NCBI GenBank assembly: GCA_019347795.1
Contig: JAHWKS010000077.1
Location: forward strand, 1-11,298
DNA length: 11,298 nucleotides
Direction: 5' to 3'
DNA from: Planctomycetota bacterium
GTDB taxonomy: Bacteria > Planctomycetota > Planctomycetia > Pirellulales > Pirellulaceae
In this document: piece by piece, positions 1 to 7,542 of the stretch
How the letters are laid out: each line of letters begins with the position of its first letter
Position numbering within the stretch: the stretch's first letter is position 1
Program-made: the position numbers and the translations under genes
The notes under the pieces: model-generated
What the model saw: only the letters and a program-made list of their open reading frames with translations
Told to the model about the DNA's origin: nothing
The model's database searches: none

Positions 1-1094
1 GACTCCTGCGCCCAGCTAAATATCTGCAGGGGCATGGCCGTGAATTCGTCCATCAAGTTTCCGGGGGCGAATTTAATGTAAATGATTCCGGAGATCATCA
101 AAAGCGGCGCCGCCTCGCCGATGGCCCGGCTCATCGCCAGGAGGGAGCCGGTCATGATCCCCGGCACGGCCGCGGGAAGCGTCACTTTGCGGATCGTCTG
201 CCACTGCGTCGCCCCCAGCCCGTAGGCGCCTTCCTTGAGCGAGAGCGGCACGCCCCGCAGCGCCTCCTGGGCGGCGATGATCAAGATCGGCAGCACCACC
301 AGCATCAGCGTCAACCCGCCGGCTAGCACGCTGCGGCCCAGCGGCAGGCCCATGTGATACCACTCTTTTTCGGAAATGATCCCGCCGGTGTCGTCATGCC
401 GTAGCGTCCAGCGGCGGGCCTCTTCGTCTCGCGGAAGGCGACCGCCGGGGGGCACGATGTGCAGCGTGACGGTTCGTCCGCCGTCGGGACTCGTGACGGC
501 CGTCATCCCGTCCACCAACGCCGGCTGCGGCGCATCCGGGCCGGCGACCGGGACGAAGACGACCTCCCCTTCCTCGGTGACGAACTGGTAGAAATATTCG
601 GCGCCCAATTCAACGACCGGCTCGTTCGAGTTCCCCAAGAGCCCGAACATCTGAGCGAAGACCGTCAATCCCAGGATTCCATATACGACCGAGGGAACGC
701 CGGCCAGGTTGGTGATGTTCAACTGCACGAAGCTGTGCAGCTTTTTCATCATCCATGACTGCGGCTGGTACTCCTCGAGGAAGATCGCCGTCGCCACGCC
801 CAGCGGCAGCGTCAACACGGCGCAGATCCCGCACACCCATACGGTGCCGATCACCGCGGGGAACACGCCCGCCTCCTCCGGGTCCTGCTCGGGCGGGTTC
901 GTGAGAAAACCCCAGTCCAGGCTCGGCGCCCCCTGAATCAGAATCGACAAGAGCAGCACCGCCAGAAAACAGAGCGAAAGCGACGCGGTGATCACGCACA
1001 CCGCCACAAACGTCTTGTTCCGCCGCCGGCGCCCTTCCGAGGAGCGGGTCGCCTGCCGGAGACGCTCGGGATCGTGGATGATGAGCCGCTTCAC
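1..1094 (-). CDS. pstA: Phosphate ABC transporter permease PstA (partial, cut by left edge)
   Basis: This is the inner-membrane permease subunit which, with PstC, forms the channel of the PstSCAB high-affinity phosphate importer. About 364 codons are visible and the C-terminus lies outside the window. The start is a GTG that overlaps the pstC stop as GTGA, so the two genes look translationally coupled; the gene is missed if only ATG starts are considered. Predicted membrane segments lie near residues 30-52, 80-105, 129-150, 252-274 and 312-340. The cytoplasmic EAA loop that contacts the PstB ATPase is at about 276-312 (QEALRGVPLSLKEGAYGLGA). The oddity is an acidic stretch of about 95 residues at 152-248 between the third and fourth membrane segments, predicted to be periplasmic, where E. 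coli PstA has only a short loop. The family call is firm; the role of the insertion is unknown. Confidence 0.93.
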   Translation of the reverse strand, partial: MKRLIIHDPERLRQATRSSEGRRRRNKTFVAVCVITASLSLCFLAVLLLSILIQGAPSLDWGFLTNPPEQDPEEAGVFPAVIGTVWVCGICAVLTLPLGVATAIFLEEYQPQSWMMKKLHSFVQLNITNLAGVPSVVYGILGLTVFAQMFGLLGNSNEPVVELGAEYFYQFVTEEGEVVFVPVAGPDAPQPALVDGMTAVTSPDGGRTVTLHIVPPGGRLPRDEEARRWTLRHDDTGGIISEKEWYHMGLPLGRSVLAGGLTLMLVVLPILIIAAQEALRGVPLSLKEGAYGLGATQWQTIRKVTLPAAVPGIMTGSLLAMSRAIGEAAPLLMISGIIYIKFAPGNLMDEFTAMPLQIFSWAQE

Positions 1095-2035
1095 TTGTAG
1101 ACCTCGCGGTATCGCTTGCGGATCCCCTGCCCGATGGCGGTGAGCGTGAAGGTGATCAAAAACAGCATCGCCGCCACGGCATACAGCGAGTAGTACTCGA
1201 CGCCGAAATTGCTCACGTCGCCTCCCACCACCTGCGCCATGTAGCCCGTCATCGTCTGCGTTTGCTGGCGGACATCGGCGGTAAGCCGAGGGAGGTTGCC
1301 GGCGGCCAGGGCCACGATCATCGTTTCCCCCACGGCGCGGGAAATCGCCAACAGCGTGGCGCTGACGATCCCGGAGAACGCGGCCGGGACCACCACTTTG
1401 AGCGAAACGTCAAACTTCGTGGCGCCTAGACCCAACGCCCCGTCGCGCAGGCCCCGGGGCACCGCCCGCAAAGCGTCTTCGCAAAGGGAGCTGACGATCG
1501 GCAGGCACAGGACGCCCACCGCCAGTCCCGCCGCCATCGCGTTGTAGGATTGAAAGTCCTCGTGCAGTCGCTGCAGCCCCGGGGTTATCACCGTGACCGC
1601 GAACAACCCGTAGACGACGGTGGGAATGCCCGCCAGGACTTCCAGCGTCGGCTTGATCACCGCCCGCACCCGCCGCGGCGCGTACTCGCTCAGGTAGATC
1701 GCGGTGATCAGCCCCAGCGGCAGCGCGACTGCGATCGCCACGGCCGCCACCAGCATCGTTCCGGCCACCAGCGGCCAGATGCCGAAGTCGCCGTAGTGCG
1801 GATACCATTCCGTGGCGAAGAAGAACTTTGCCAGCGTGGCTTCCGGCCGGCGAAAGAACGTCCAGGTCTGTCCCGCCAGCACCGCGACGATCGCCGCGGT
1901 GATCAGCACCGAAAACACGCCGGCGCACGCCACGAGGACGGTGACGACGCCTTCGCCGGTGCGTTGGTGCGCGCGCGAGCGCAGCCGCTCCCCGCGAGCG
2001 GCGCGCCGCAAAACCTCAGGCGTCATTTTCGCCAT
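1091..2035 (-). CDS. pstC: Phosphate ABC transporter permease PstC
   Basis: This is the second membrane subunit of the PstSCAB phosphate importer, 314 residues long, which is normal for the family. Predicted membrane segments fall near residues 30-54, 86-114, 134-151, 166-186, 222-240 and 284-306. The EAA coupling loop is visible as CEDALRAVPRGLRDGALGLG, followed by a conserved segment ending in VGETMIVALAAGN that is typical of PstC. The ATG at 2035 follows an AGAGG ribosome site with 4 bases of spacing; a second ATG three codons later is a possible alternative. It starts 15 bases after the pstS stop and overlaps pstA by 4 bases, so the three genes should form one transcription unit, with pstB (and perhaps phoU) expected beyond the left edge. 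Confidence 0.96.
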   Translation of the reverse strand: MAKMTPEVLRRAARGERLRSRAHQRTGEGVVTVLVACAGVFSVLITAAIVAVLAGQTWTFFRRPEATLAKFFFATEWYPHYGDFGIWPLVAGTMLVAAVAIAVALPLGLITAIYLSEYAPRRVRAVIKPTLEVLAGIPTVVYGLFAVTVITPGLQRLHEDFQSYNAMAAGLAVGVLCLPIVSSLCEDALRAVPRGLRDGALGLGATKFDVSLKVVVPAAFSGIVSATLLAISRAVGETMIVALAAGNLPRLTADVRQQTQTMTGYMAQVVGGDVSNFGVEYYSLYAVAAMLFLITFTLTAIGQGIRKRYREVYK

Positions 2036-2050
2036 AGCGCCTCTGGTGGA

Positions 2051-3103
2051 TTATTCCCCGTCGCGGAGATTCTCTTCCTGATAGATTTCGGGAAGGCCGC
2101 CGGTGCGTTTCTCGCCGTCCTCGGTCAGGTAGTGCGTGCCGGTCAATCGCTGCTCGAAGTGCTCTGTGGCCCGGCCGTACAGCTCTTCGGAAAGCCCCAC
2201 GTAATCGACATCCTCGGCCAGCTTCCGGGCGTGCTCGAGATAGAAATCGACGAACCGCTTCATCTCCGGCCGCTTCAGCGAATCGACGTTGACGTAGATG
2301 AACAGCGGCCGGCTGAAGGGGGCGTAGGCGCCGTTCTCAACGGCCTCCGGCGTCGGCGCGACGGCCTCGCCCGTCTCGGGATTGATGATCTTGGCCGCCT
2401 TCACCTTGTCTTTGTTGTTGAAGTAGTACGAGGCGCCGAAAAAGCCGATCGCGTTCTTATCTCGCGAGACGCCGGTCACCAGCACGTTATCGTCTTCATT
2501 GGTCGACATCTCCTTTCGCATCACCACGTCTTCCGGCTTCTCGTCGCCGACGGCCATCACCTCGCGGAAGTAGTCGTACGTGCCCGACTGATGGCCGGGA
2601 GCATAGACGTGAATCTCCTCGCCGGGCCACGACGGGTCCAGATCGCTCCACTTCCGGGCGGCGGAATCTTCGCGGTAAATCTGGCGGAGCTGATCCACCG
2701 TGAGCTGCTCGACCCAGTCGTTCTCCGGATGCACGACGATCGTCAAGCCATCATACGCGACCGGCAGTTCAATGAACCGCACGCCGCCTGCTTTGGCGGA
2801 CTCGAACTCGTCCTTCTTGATCGGCCGCGAGGCGTCGGAGATGTCGGTCTCTCCCGTGACGAAGCGTTTGAACCCGCCGCCGGTGCCGGAGATGGCGACC
2901 GTCACCTTGACGCCGGGAAACTCCTTGCCGAAGGCGCCGGCCGCCGCGCGGCTGATGGGCGCCACCGTGCTGGAGCCGTCAATCGTGATATCGCCGCGGA
3001 GGCCGCCGACATCGGGCTCGGTATTGCAACCCGCGGCGGCGAGCAACCCCATCGCGATGATCGCCGCCGCGGCGTAGAGGAATCGGGTATTCGGCTGTCT
3101 CAT
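2051..3103 (-). CDS. pstS: Periplasmic phosphate-binding lipoprotein PstS
   Basis: This is the solute-binding protein that captures phosphate outside the inner membrane and delivers it to PstC/PstA. The mature part begins with a lipid-anchor motif: a hydrophobic signal peptide at residues 8-25 ends in LLAAAGC, with Cys26 as the likely lipidated residue. Phosphate-binding motifs typical of PstS are GSSTVAP (43-49), SGTGGGFKRF (72-81), the segment around DISDASRPI (87-95) and GHQSGTYDYF (170-179). Length is 350 residues, normal for the family. I chose the ATG at 3103 because AGGAG lies 6 bases upstream and it places the signal peptide at the N-terminus. A GTG at 3154 in the same frame would add 17 residues ahead of the signal peptide and is less likely. 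Confidence 0.95.
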   Translation of the reverse strand: MRQPNTRFLYAAAAIIAMGLLAAAGCNTEPDVGGLRGDITIDGSSTVAPISRAAAGAFGKEFPGVKVTVAISGTGGGFKRFVTGETDISDASRPIKKDEFESAKAGGVRFIELPVAYDGLTIVVHPENDWVEQLTVDQLRQIYREDSAARKWSDLDPSWPGEEIHVYAPGHQSGTYDYFREVMAVGDEKPEDVVMRKEMSTNEDDNVLVTGVSRDKNAIGFFGASYYFNNKDKVKAAKIINPETGEAVAPTPEAVENGAYAPFSRPLFIYVNVDSLKRPEMKRFVDFYLEHARKLAEDVDYVGLSEELYGRATEHFEQRLTGTHYLTEDGEKRTGGLPEIYQEENLRDGE

Positions 3104-3246
3104 AGTTCGCTCCTGGGTGAGGACCTCGCCGCCCAAACGCGAGCAGCGCCGCACCTCCTTTCTACGGCCCGATGAGGGTCGGGCTCAATGAACCTCGGAG
3201 CTAAAATTAGCGACTCGCCGAAGATTTTTCTGCCCCCTCACGTTGA

Positions 3247-3265
3247 ATTAACCTTTTCTTAACAT
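3247..3265. promoter_or_regulatory. Candidate PHO box (tandem TTAAC repeat)
   Basis: On the plus strand the sequence reads ATTAACCT, three T, CTTAACAT: two 8-base units with an 11-base period. This spacing, one helical turn, is what PhoB/PhoP-family response regulators recognise, and the units match the cyanobacterial SphR-type consensus (pyrimidine-TTAA-pyrimidine-pyrimidine-T/A) closely apart from the first base of unit one and one base of unit two. It lies about 145 bases upstream of pstS and about 80 bases upstream of the divergent dehydrogenase. No clear -10 element sits at the usual short distance on either side; the nearest plausible one is TAGAAT at 3309-3314 on the plus strand, without a recognisable -35. 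The functional assignment is inference. Confidence 0.45.
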
Positions 3266-3285
3266 TCCGGGCCGCCCGCCCCGGA
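3266..3285. repeat. Short GC-rich inverted repeat in pstS/dehydrogenase intergenic region
   Basis: TCCGGG at 3266-3271 and CCCGGA at 3280-3285 form a perfect 6-bp stem with an 8-base loop. It directly abuts the candidate PHO box. It could be a protein-binding site or a weak transcript hairpin; nothing further can be said. The rest of the 241-base intergenic region (3104-3344) holds the pstS ribosome site, a near-palindrome GCTAAAATTAGC at 3200-3211, and no coding signal I can support. Confidence 0.3.
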
Positions 3286-3344
3286 CATGAAGACCTGCGA
3301 CACTGAGTTAGAATAGGGCGACGACTTTTGGGACTTTGGAGTTC

Positions 3345-6233
3345 ATGGGGATGCTCGCGACGCCTGTGGAGAAGATGCTGACGCCGTTCCTCGCCGCGTG
3401 TCTGGCGGCGGCGACATCGACGGCGGTCTCCGGAGTCGAGACGGCGGGGCCACACCGCCAGCCGTGGACCGGCTCGCGACTGCTCGGCTCGCCCGAGCCG
3501 CCGCCGCCGTATCGCGTGGAGCGAGTGTTTTCGCAATTGAATTTTCAGCAACCGGTGGAGGTTGCTCTGGTTCCGGACGGCGAGCGAATGTTCGTCGCCG
3601 AGTTGGCGGGAAAGATTCACTCGTTCGTCCCCGGCGCCGGGAAACCGGCGGAGTTATTCCTCGATCTGAAAGCTGTGGTCCCCGAAGCGCGGCAGGTCTA
3701 CGGACTGGCGTTTCATCCCGACTTCGCCCGGAACCGGTACTGCTACCTCTGCTACGTCCTGGAGCCGAACCTGCCCGAGGGAACGCGCGTCTCGCGGTTC
3801 CGCGTGCGGGATACCGAGCCGCCGGTGATCGATCCCGCCAGCGAACTGATCCTCATCACCTGGCTCTCCGGCGGGCACAACGGCGGCTGCCTGCAGTTCG
3901 GTCCCGACGGCTATCTCTATATCTCGACCGGAGACGGCGCCGGACCGAATCCGCCCGACCCGCTCGCCACGGGGCAGGACAACTCCGATCTGCTCTCCTC
4001 GATTCTTCGCATCGACGTGGACCAGGGGGAAGCCGGCCGCCCTTACCGCATCCCGCCCGATAACCCGTTCGTCAATCAGCCCGACTCGCGCGAGGAAATC
4101 TGGGCCTATGGGTTCCGCAATCCCTGGAAGATGAGCTTCGGCCCCGCGAGCGGCGAGCTGTGGGTGGGCGATGTGGGCTGGGAATTGTGGGAGATGGTGT
4201 ATCGCGTGGAGCGGGGCGGCAACTACGGATGGAGCATCACCGAAGGACCGCAGCCGGTGCGGACGGATCTGCCTCGCGGCCCCACGCCGATCCTGCCGCC
4301 GGCGGCGGTCCATCCGCACACCGAGGCCCGCTCGATCACCGGCGGCTACGTCTATCGCGGGGCGATTGAGGAGCTTCGGGGAGCGTACATCTACGGCGAC
4401 TACGTCACCGGCAAGATCTGGGCGCTGCGAGGCGACAGTCAAGAGACGTCGATTCGCGAATTGGCGGACACGTCCTTGGAAATCATCGTGTTCGCCGAAG
4501 ACGCCGAGGGCGAGCTGTACGTGGTCGATTACGGCGGCGGGTTCTACCGGCTCGCGCCGCAGGAGATCGAGCCGGAGTCGATGCCATTCCCGCAAACGCT
4601 GAGCGAGACGGGACTGTTCGCCTCGACCACGGACCTTGAGCCGGCGCCGGGTGTCTTGTCCTATCGCATTCATGCCGAGCCGTGGATGGACGGCGCCGCG
4701 GCGGAACGATTTTTGGCGTTGCCGGGAACATCACAGATCGACCCGTCGCCCGCGGAATGGCGGCTCCCGGAGAACGCCGTGCTGGCGAAGACGATCTCCA
4801 TGGAGGTGGAGCAAGGCGATCCCGCCACGCTTAGGCGACTGGAAACACAGATCCTGCACTTCGACGGCGTCGAGTGGCGCGGCTACACCTATCTCTGGAA
4901 CGACGAGCAAACTGACGCGGTGCTGGCGCCGGCCGAGGGCGCGGCGCTTGCCTTGACCGTCGCCGATCCCGCGGCGCCGGGCGGACTGCATAAACATTCA
5001 TGGCGATTTCACAGCCGCACCGAATGTCTGACATGCCACAACCCGCGCGCCGGCGGCGTTCTCGCTTTCAACGCGGCGCAGCTCGCCGACTTGCAGTCAC
5101 TACGGGATGCGGGAATCTTCACCGGTCAGCGGAAGGGGCGGGTCAACACGCTCGTCGATCCGCACGACACATCCGCGGAGCTGGATATCCGAGCGCGGTC
5201 CTACCTGCACGCCAACTGCGCGCACTGTCACCGTCAGGGGGGCGGCGGAACGGCGCCGTTTGAGTTGAAGTTCGAACTGCCGCTGGAGAAGACGCGGGCC
5301 CTGAACCAGCGGCCCTCCCAAGGCGCCTGCGGCATCTACGCCGCCCGCACGCTGGCGCCCGGCGATCCGTATCGGTCGGTGATGTTTTATCGCATGGCCA
5401 CCCTCGGCCGGGGACGCATGCCGCACCTGGGGTCGGAGCGGATCGACGAGCAAGGACTGCGGCTGATTCACGATTGGATCTCCCGCCTGCCGACGGAAGA
5501 CATTGCCCGCGACGCGATCGCGGTCGAGTCGCTGAGAAACCGGCAGCGGGCGGCGTTGTCGCGTCTCTCGGACGACTCGCAGCGTCCCGTCTTGATCGCA
5601 ACACTTCTGGAATCCGTCAGCGGCGCGCTCATGCTCATGCACGCCGTGGACGCGGCGTCCATGAGCGACGCTATTCGCGCGGAGACCATCGCGGCGGCCG
5701 CATCGCATGCCAACCCGCAAGTGCGCGAGCTCTTCGAGCGATTCCTCCCGCCTGGCGAGCGAGTGCAACCGCTGGGGGCGGTGGCGGATCCCGGCCGGAT
5801 TCTCTCGCTCACCGGCGACGCCGATCGCGGACGGGTGTTGTTCCATCGCGCCGAGGGCGTCTCATGCCGCAACTGCCATCGCATCGGCCGCGAGGGAAAG
5901 GAGGTCGGCCCCGATCTTACGCACATCGGCAAAAAGTACGACCGCGCCAAGCTGCTGGAGTCGATCCTCCAGCCGTCCAAGCACGTCGAGCCGCAGTGGG
6001 TCAGCTACGCCGCTGAAACCGCCGCCGGGCGGGTGCACGTGGGTATGCTGGTCCGGAAAACGGAGCAGCACGTCGTGCTGAAGGTGGCCGAAGGCGAGGA
6101 GGTACACCTGCCCGCCGAGGAGATCGAGTTCCTGGCGCCGCAGCCGAAATCGCTCATGCCGGAACTGCTGCTCCAGGACATGACCGCCCAGGACGCGGCC
6201 GACCTCGTCGCCTATCTCAGCCGACTCGAGTGA
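3345..6233 (+). CDS. Exported PQQ-type sugar dehydrogenase propeller fused to triple c-type heme modules
   Basis: Probably a periplasmic oxidase that passes electrons from a sugar-like substrate through its own hemes to the respiratory chain. The N-terminus has an export signal (about residues 8-30). Residues 60-405 form a glucose/sorbosone dehydrogenase-type six-bladed propeller: GGHNGGCLQFGPDG (His178, equivalent to the catalytic His of soluble glucose dehydrogenase), a GFRNPW motif, and repeated propeller strands. Residues 405-560 match my memory of the HNE_0200-type hypothetical domain. Three heme sites follow: CLTCH (561-565), CAHCH (625-629) and CRNCH (841-845). The last lies in a module of the Pirellula/Verrucomicrobium heme-binding type, with GPDLTHIG and LLESILQPSKHVEPQW. 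The start is uncertain: ATG 3345 has GGAG 3 bases upstream; ATG 3351, ATG 3375 and TTG 3336 are alternatives. The substrate is unknown. Confidence 0.88.
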   Translation: MGMLATPVEKMLTPFLAACLAAATSTAVSGVETAGPHRQPWTGSRLLGSPEPPPPYRVERVFSQLNFQQPVEVALVPDGERMFVAELAGKIHSFVPGAGKPAELFLDLKAVVPEARQVYGLAFHPDFARNRYCYLCYVLEPNLPEGTRVSRFRVRDTEPPVIDPASELILITWLSGGHNGGCLQFGPDGYLYISTGDGAGPNPPDPLATGQDNSDLLSSILRIDVDQGEAGRPYRIPPDNPFVNQPDSREEIWAYGFRNPWKMSFGPASGELWVGDVGWELWEMVYRVERGGNYGWSITEGPQPVRTDLPRGPTPILPPAAVHPHTEARSITGGYVYRGAIEELRGAYIYGDYVTGKIWALRGDSQETSIRELADTSLEIIVFAEDAEGELYVVDYGGGFYRLAPQEIEPESMPFPQTLSETGLFASTTDLEPAPGVLSYRIHAEPWMDGAAAERFLALPGTSQIDPSPAEWRLPENAVLAKTISMEVEQGDPATLRRLETQILHFDGVEWRGYTYLWNDEQTDAVLAPAEGAALALTVADPAAPGGLHKHSWRFHSRTECLTCHNPRAGGVLAFNAAQLADLQSLRDAGIFTGQRKGRVNTLVDPHDTSAELDIRARSYLHANCAHCHRQGGGGTAPFELKFELPLEKTRALNQRPSQGACGIYAARTLAPGDPYRSVMFYRMATLGRGRMPHLGSERIDEQGLRLIHDWISRLPTEDIARDAIAVESLRNRQRAALSRLSDDSQRPVLIATLLESVSGALMLMHAVDAASMSDAIRAETIAAAASHANPQVRELFERFLPPGERVQPLGAVADPGRILSLTGDADRGRVLFHRAEGVSCRNCHRIGREGKEVGPDLTHIGKKYDRAKLLESILQPSKHVEPQWVSYAAETAAGRVHVGMLVRKTEQHVVLKVAEGEEVHLPAEEIEFLAPQPKSLMPELLLQDMTAQDAADLVAYLSRLE

Positions 6234-6453
6234 GCTTTCGGCCCCTACGCTTCGCATGGCCTGCTGATAAAGGAATACCGCAACGCCACGATGCAGTACG
6301 ATCCTTCGGAAATGGTCGGCACTCAGCGGCGGATAATCCGCGGCGAGATAAGCCAGTGGTCGATATGCACGAGCCACGTAGAGCGGCATAACCTGACCGT
6401 CCGCACGTTCATACGGCGGTTCGCCCGTCTCACGCTTGGGTTCAGCAAGAAGC

Positions 6454-6455
6454 TA
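6454..6455. repeat. TA target-site duplication, left copy (right copy 7671-7672)
   Basis: The TA belongs to the CTA leucine codon of the IS1-like remnant. With one copy removed the codons run AAG AAG CTA GAA TGC TTG across the joint. TA duplication is the known target behaviour of the IS630 family. Confidence 0.95.
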
Positions 6456-6480
6456 GTGCCGTTTCCAGTGAGTTAGTTTC
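6456..6480 (+). repeat. IS630 left terminal inverted repeat
   Basis: This 25-base end pairs with 7646-7670 in inverted orientation with 23 of 25 matches; the mismatches are at repeat positions 7 (T versus C) and 15 (G versus C). The stop codon of the ancestral transposase frame (TAA on the minus strand, 6473-6475) lies inside it. Confidence 0.95.
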
Positions 6481-6607
6481 CAGTTTTGCTCGGTGGCGGG
6501 ATGCTGATCTTGCGTAGGCGGCTCCGCCATTGGAGGTAACTGAGGATGGCGGCTTGCTGTTGCTCGTGGGAGCGATAGTCGGAATTCGCCAGCGTGAACT
6601 TCTTTAT
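6473..6607 (-). pseudogene. Displaced C-terminal part of the IS630 transposase (other frame)
   Basis: Shifting the frame by one base at about 6607 continues the transposase as IKKFTLANSDYRSHEQQQAA and onward for 44 residues, ending with a TAA inside the left inverted repeat. This is the conserved tail expected after the HFTP motif in the family. A single-base deletion near CC|ATAAAG explains the break. There is no slippery run before the stop, so programmed frameshifting is not supported; sequencing error is possible. Confidence 0.8.
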
Positions 6608-7536
6608 GGCGTGAAGTGACTTTCGATCCGATTGAGCCAGGATACATTGGTGGGCGTGTAGACGAATTGAACGTTGTTCATTGCCGCCCAGGTTACGACT
6701 TCCGCTTTGCCGTGAGGGCCGGCATTGTCCAGGATCACGTACAACCGCAATCTCCGCTCATAGCGGCTGCGGAGCCAGCGGAGAAAATGGAGGAATTGGC
6801 GCCAAGTCTTCCGCGGGTAGAAGAGGCCGTAGAGCCGGTCCAGCTTCAGGTCGTAGTACGCGATCATATGTCGCACTCCGCCCGTTCGGTGGTGGGTCGC
6901 GCGATGGCGTTTCACCTTCCCCTCCCGAGCCAAACAATGGCCGCCGCGCGGCTGGAGGTTCAGCGGCCCGAACTCGTCGACGCAGATAACGCGTCCGTTA
7001 GCCGGCCAGCGCCGATACAGCCGACGGATTCGCCGCCGCTTTGCTTCGAATTCGGGATCGTCCGATTTTTTCCAGGTTTTCGTATGTCGCCAGCGAACGC
7101 CACGTTGCCGCAGGATCTGCCGCAGCCACTCCAGGCTGATGCTGGTCAACTCGCCGGTTTCCACCAGATACTGCCGCAGTTTCGTCAGCGACCACTGCGT
7201 CATTCCGATCAACTTCTCCGGAGGCGACAACGCCACTTCGCAAACCTGCTCGACCACGTCGGCCAGGAATTTGCGGGGCGCGGCCCAACAGCCGCAGACC
7301 TCCGGCGACCACAGGATGCCCAGCAACCCGTCCGCATTGAACCGATGGATAATCTTGCGAACCCACTGCGGCGTGATTCCCAGCCGCTCGCCAATCTCCC
7401 GATTTTTCACCCTCCCGTGCGACAGCAGGATGATTCGGGCGTGACAACTATTGACAGCATTCGTTTTCTGACGTTTCAATACGTGAAGCTGACGGCGCTC
7501 GCGCACCGTCGGCTTCCGCGCGCGTACGTGGTCCAT
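6604..7536 (-). CDS. IS630-family DD34E transposase, C-terminally frameshifted
   Basis: This enzyme would cut and paste the element at TA sites. Visible parts are a helix-turn-helix region near residues 45-75 (NREIGERLGITPQWVRKIIH), a second winged-helix-like region around MTQWSLTKLRQYL, and an RNase-H-type catalytic core with Asp187 (CVDEFGPL), Asp270 (VILDNAGPHGK) and Glu305 (NRIESHF). The 34 residues between Asp270 and Glu305 fit the DD34E class. I chose the ATG at 7536 (MDHVRARKPT) because GGAG lies 8 bases upstream and family members commonly start this way; an in-frame start at 7611 would add 25 residues. The frame stops at TAA 6604-6606 directly after HFTP, whereas the expected continuation is in the -1 frame (6473-6607). 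Activity is therefore doubtful, although the triad is intact. Confidence 0.9.
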   Translation of the reverse strand: MDHVRARKPTVRERRQLHVLKRQKTNAVNSCHARIILLSHGRVKNREIGERLGITPQWVRKIIHRFNADGLLGILWSPEVCGCWAAPRKFLADVVEQVCEVALSPPEKLIGMTQWSLTKLRQYLVETGELTSISLEWLRQILRQRGVRWRHTKTWKKSDDPEFEAKRRRIRRLYRRWPANGRVICVDEFGPLNLQPRGGHCLAREGKVKRHRATHHRTGGVRHMIAYYDLKLDRLYGLFYPRKTWRQFLHFLRWLRSRYERRLRLYVILDNAGPHGKAEVVTWAAMNNVQFVYTPTNVSWLNRIESHFTP

Positions 7537-7542
7537 GTTGAC

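Noticed and set aside
1550..3175. Plus-strand open frame of 541 codons opposite pstS and pstC
   Set aside because: It is antisense to two clearly recognised genes; its Arg/Gly/Asp/His-rich translation has no domain and no export or fold features. Long antisense frames are expected in high-GC coding DNA.
3654..4673. Minus-strand open frame of 339 codons opposite the dehydrogenase propeller
   Set aside because: Mirror of a strongly supported gene; Arg-rich translation with no motif.
6595..6610. Programmed ribosomal frameshift site in the transposase
   Set aside because: No X XXY YYZ heptamer or A-run precedes the stop; the ATAAAG run overlaps and follows it. A one-base deletion is simpler.
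6453..6647. Small minus-strand frame of 64 codons at the IS630 left end
   Set aside because: It overlaps the displaced transposase tail in a third frame; the other frame gives the conserved tail sequence, so this one is a shadow.
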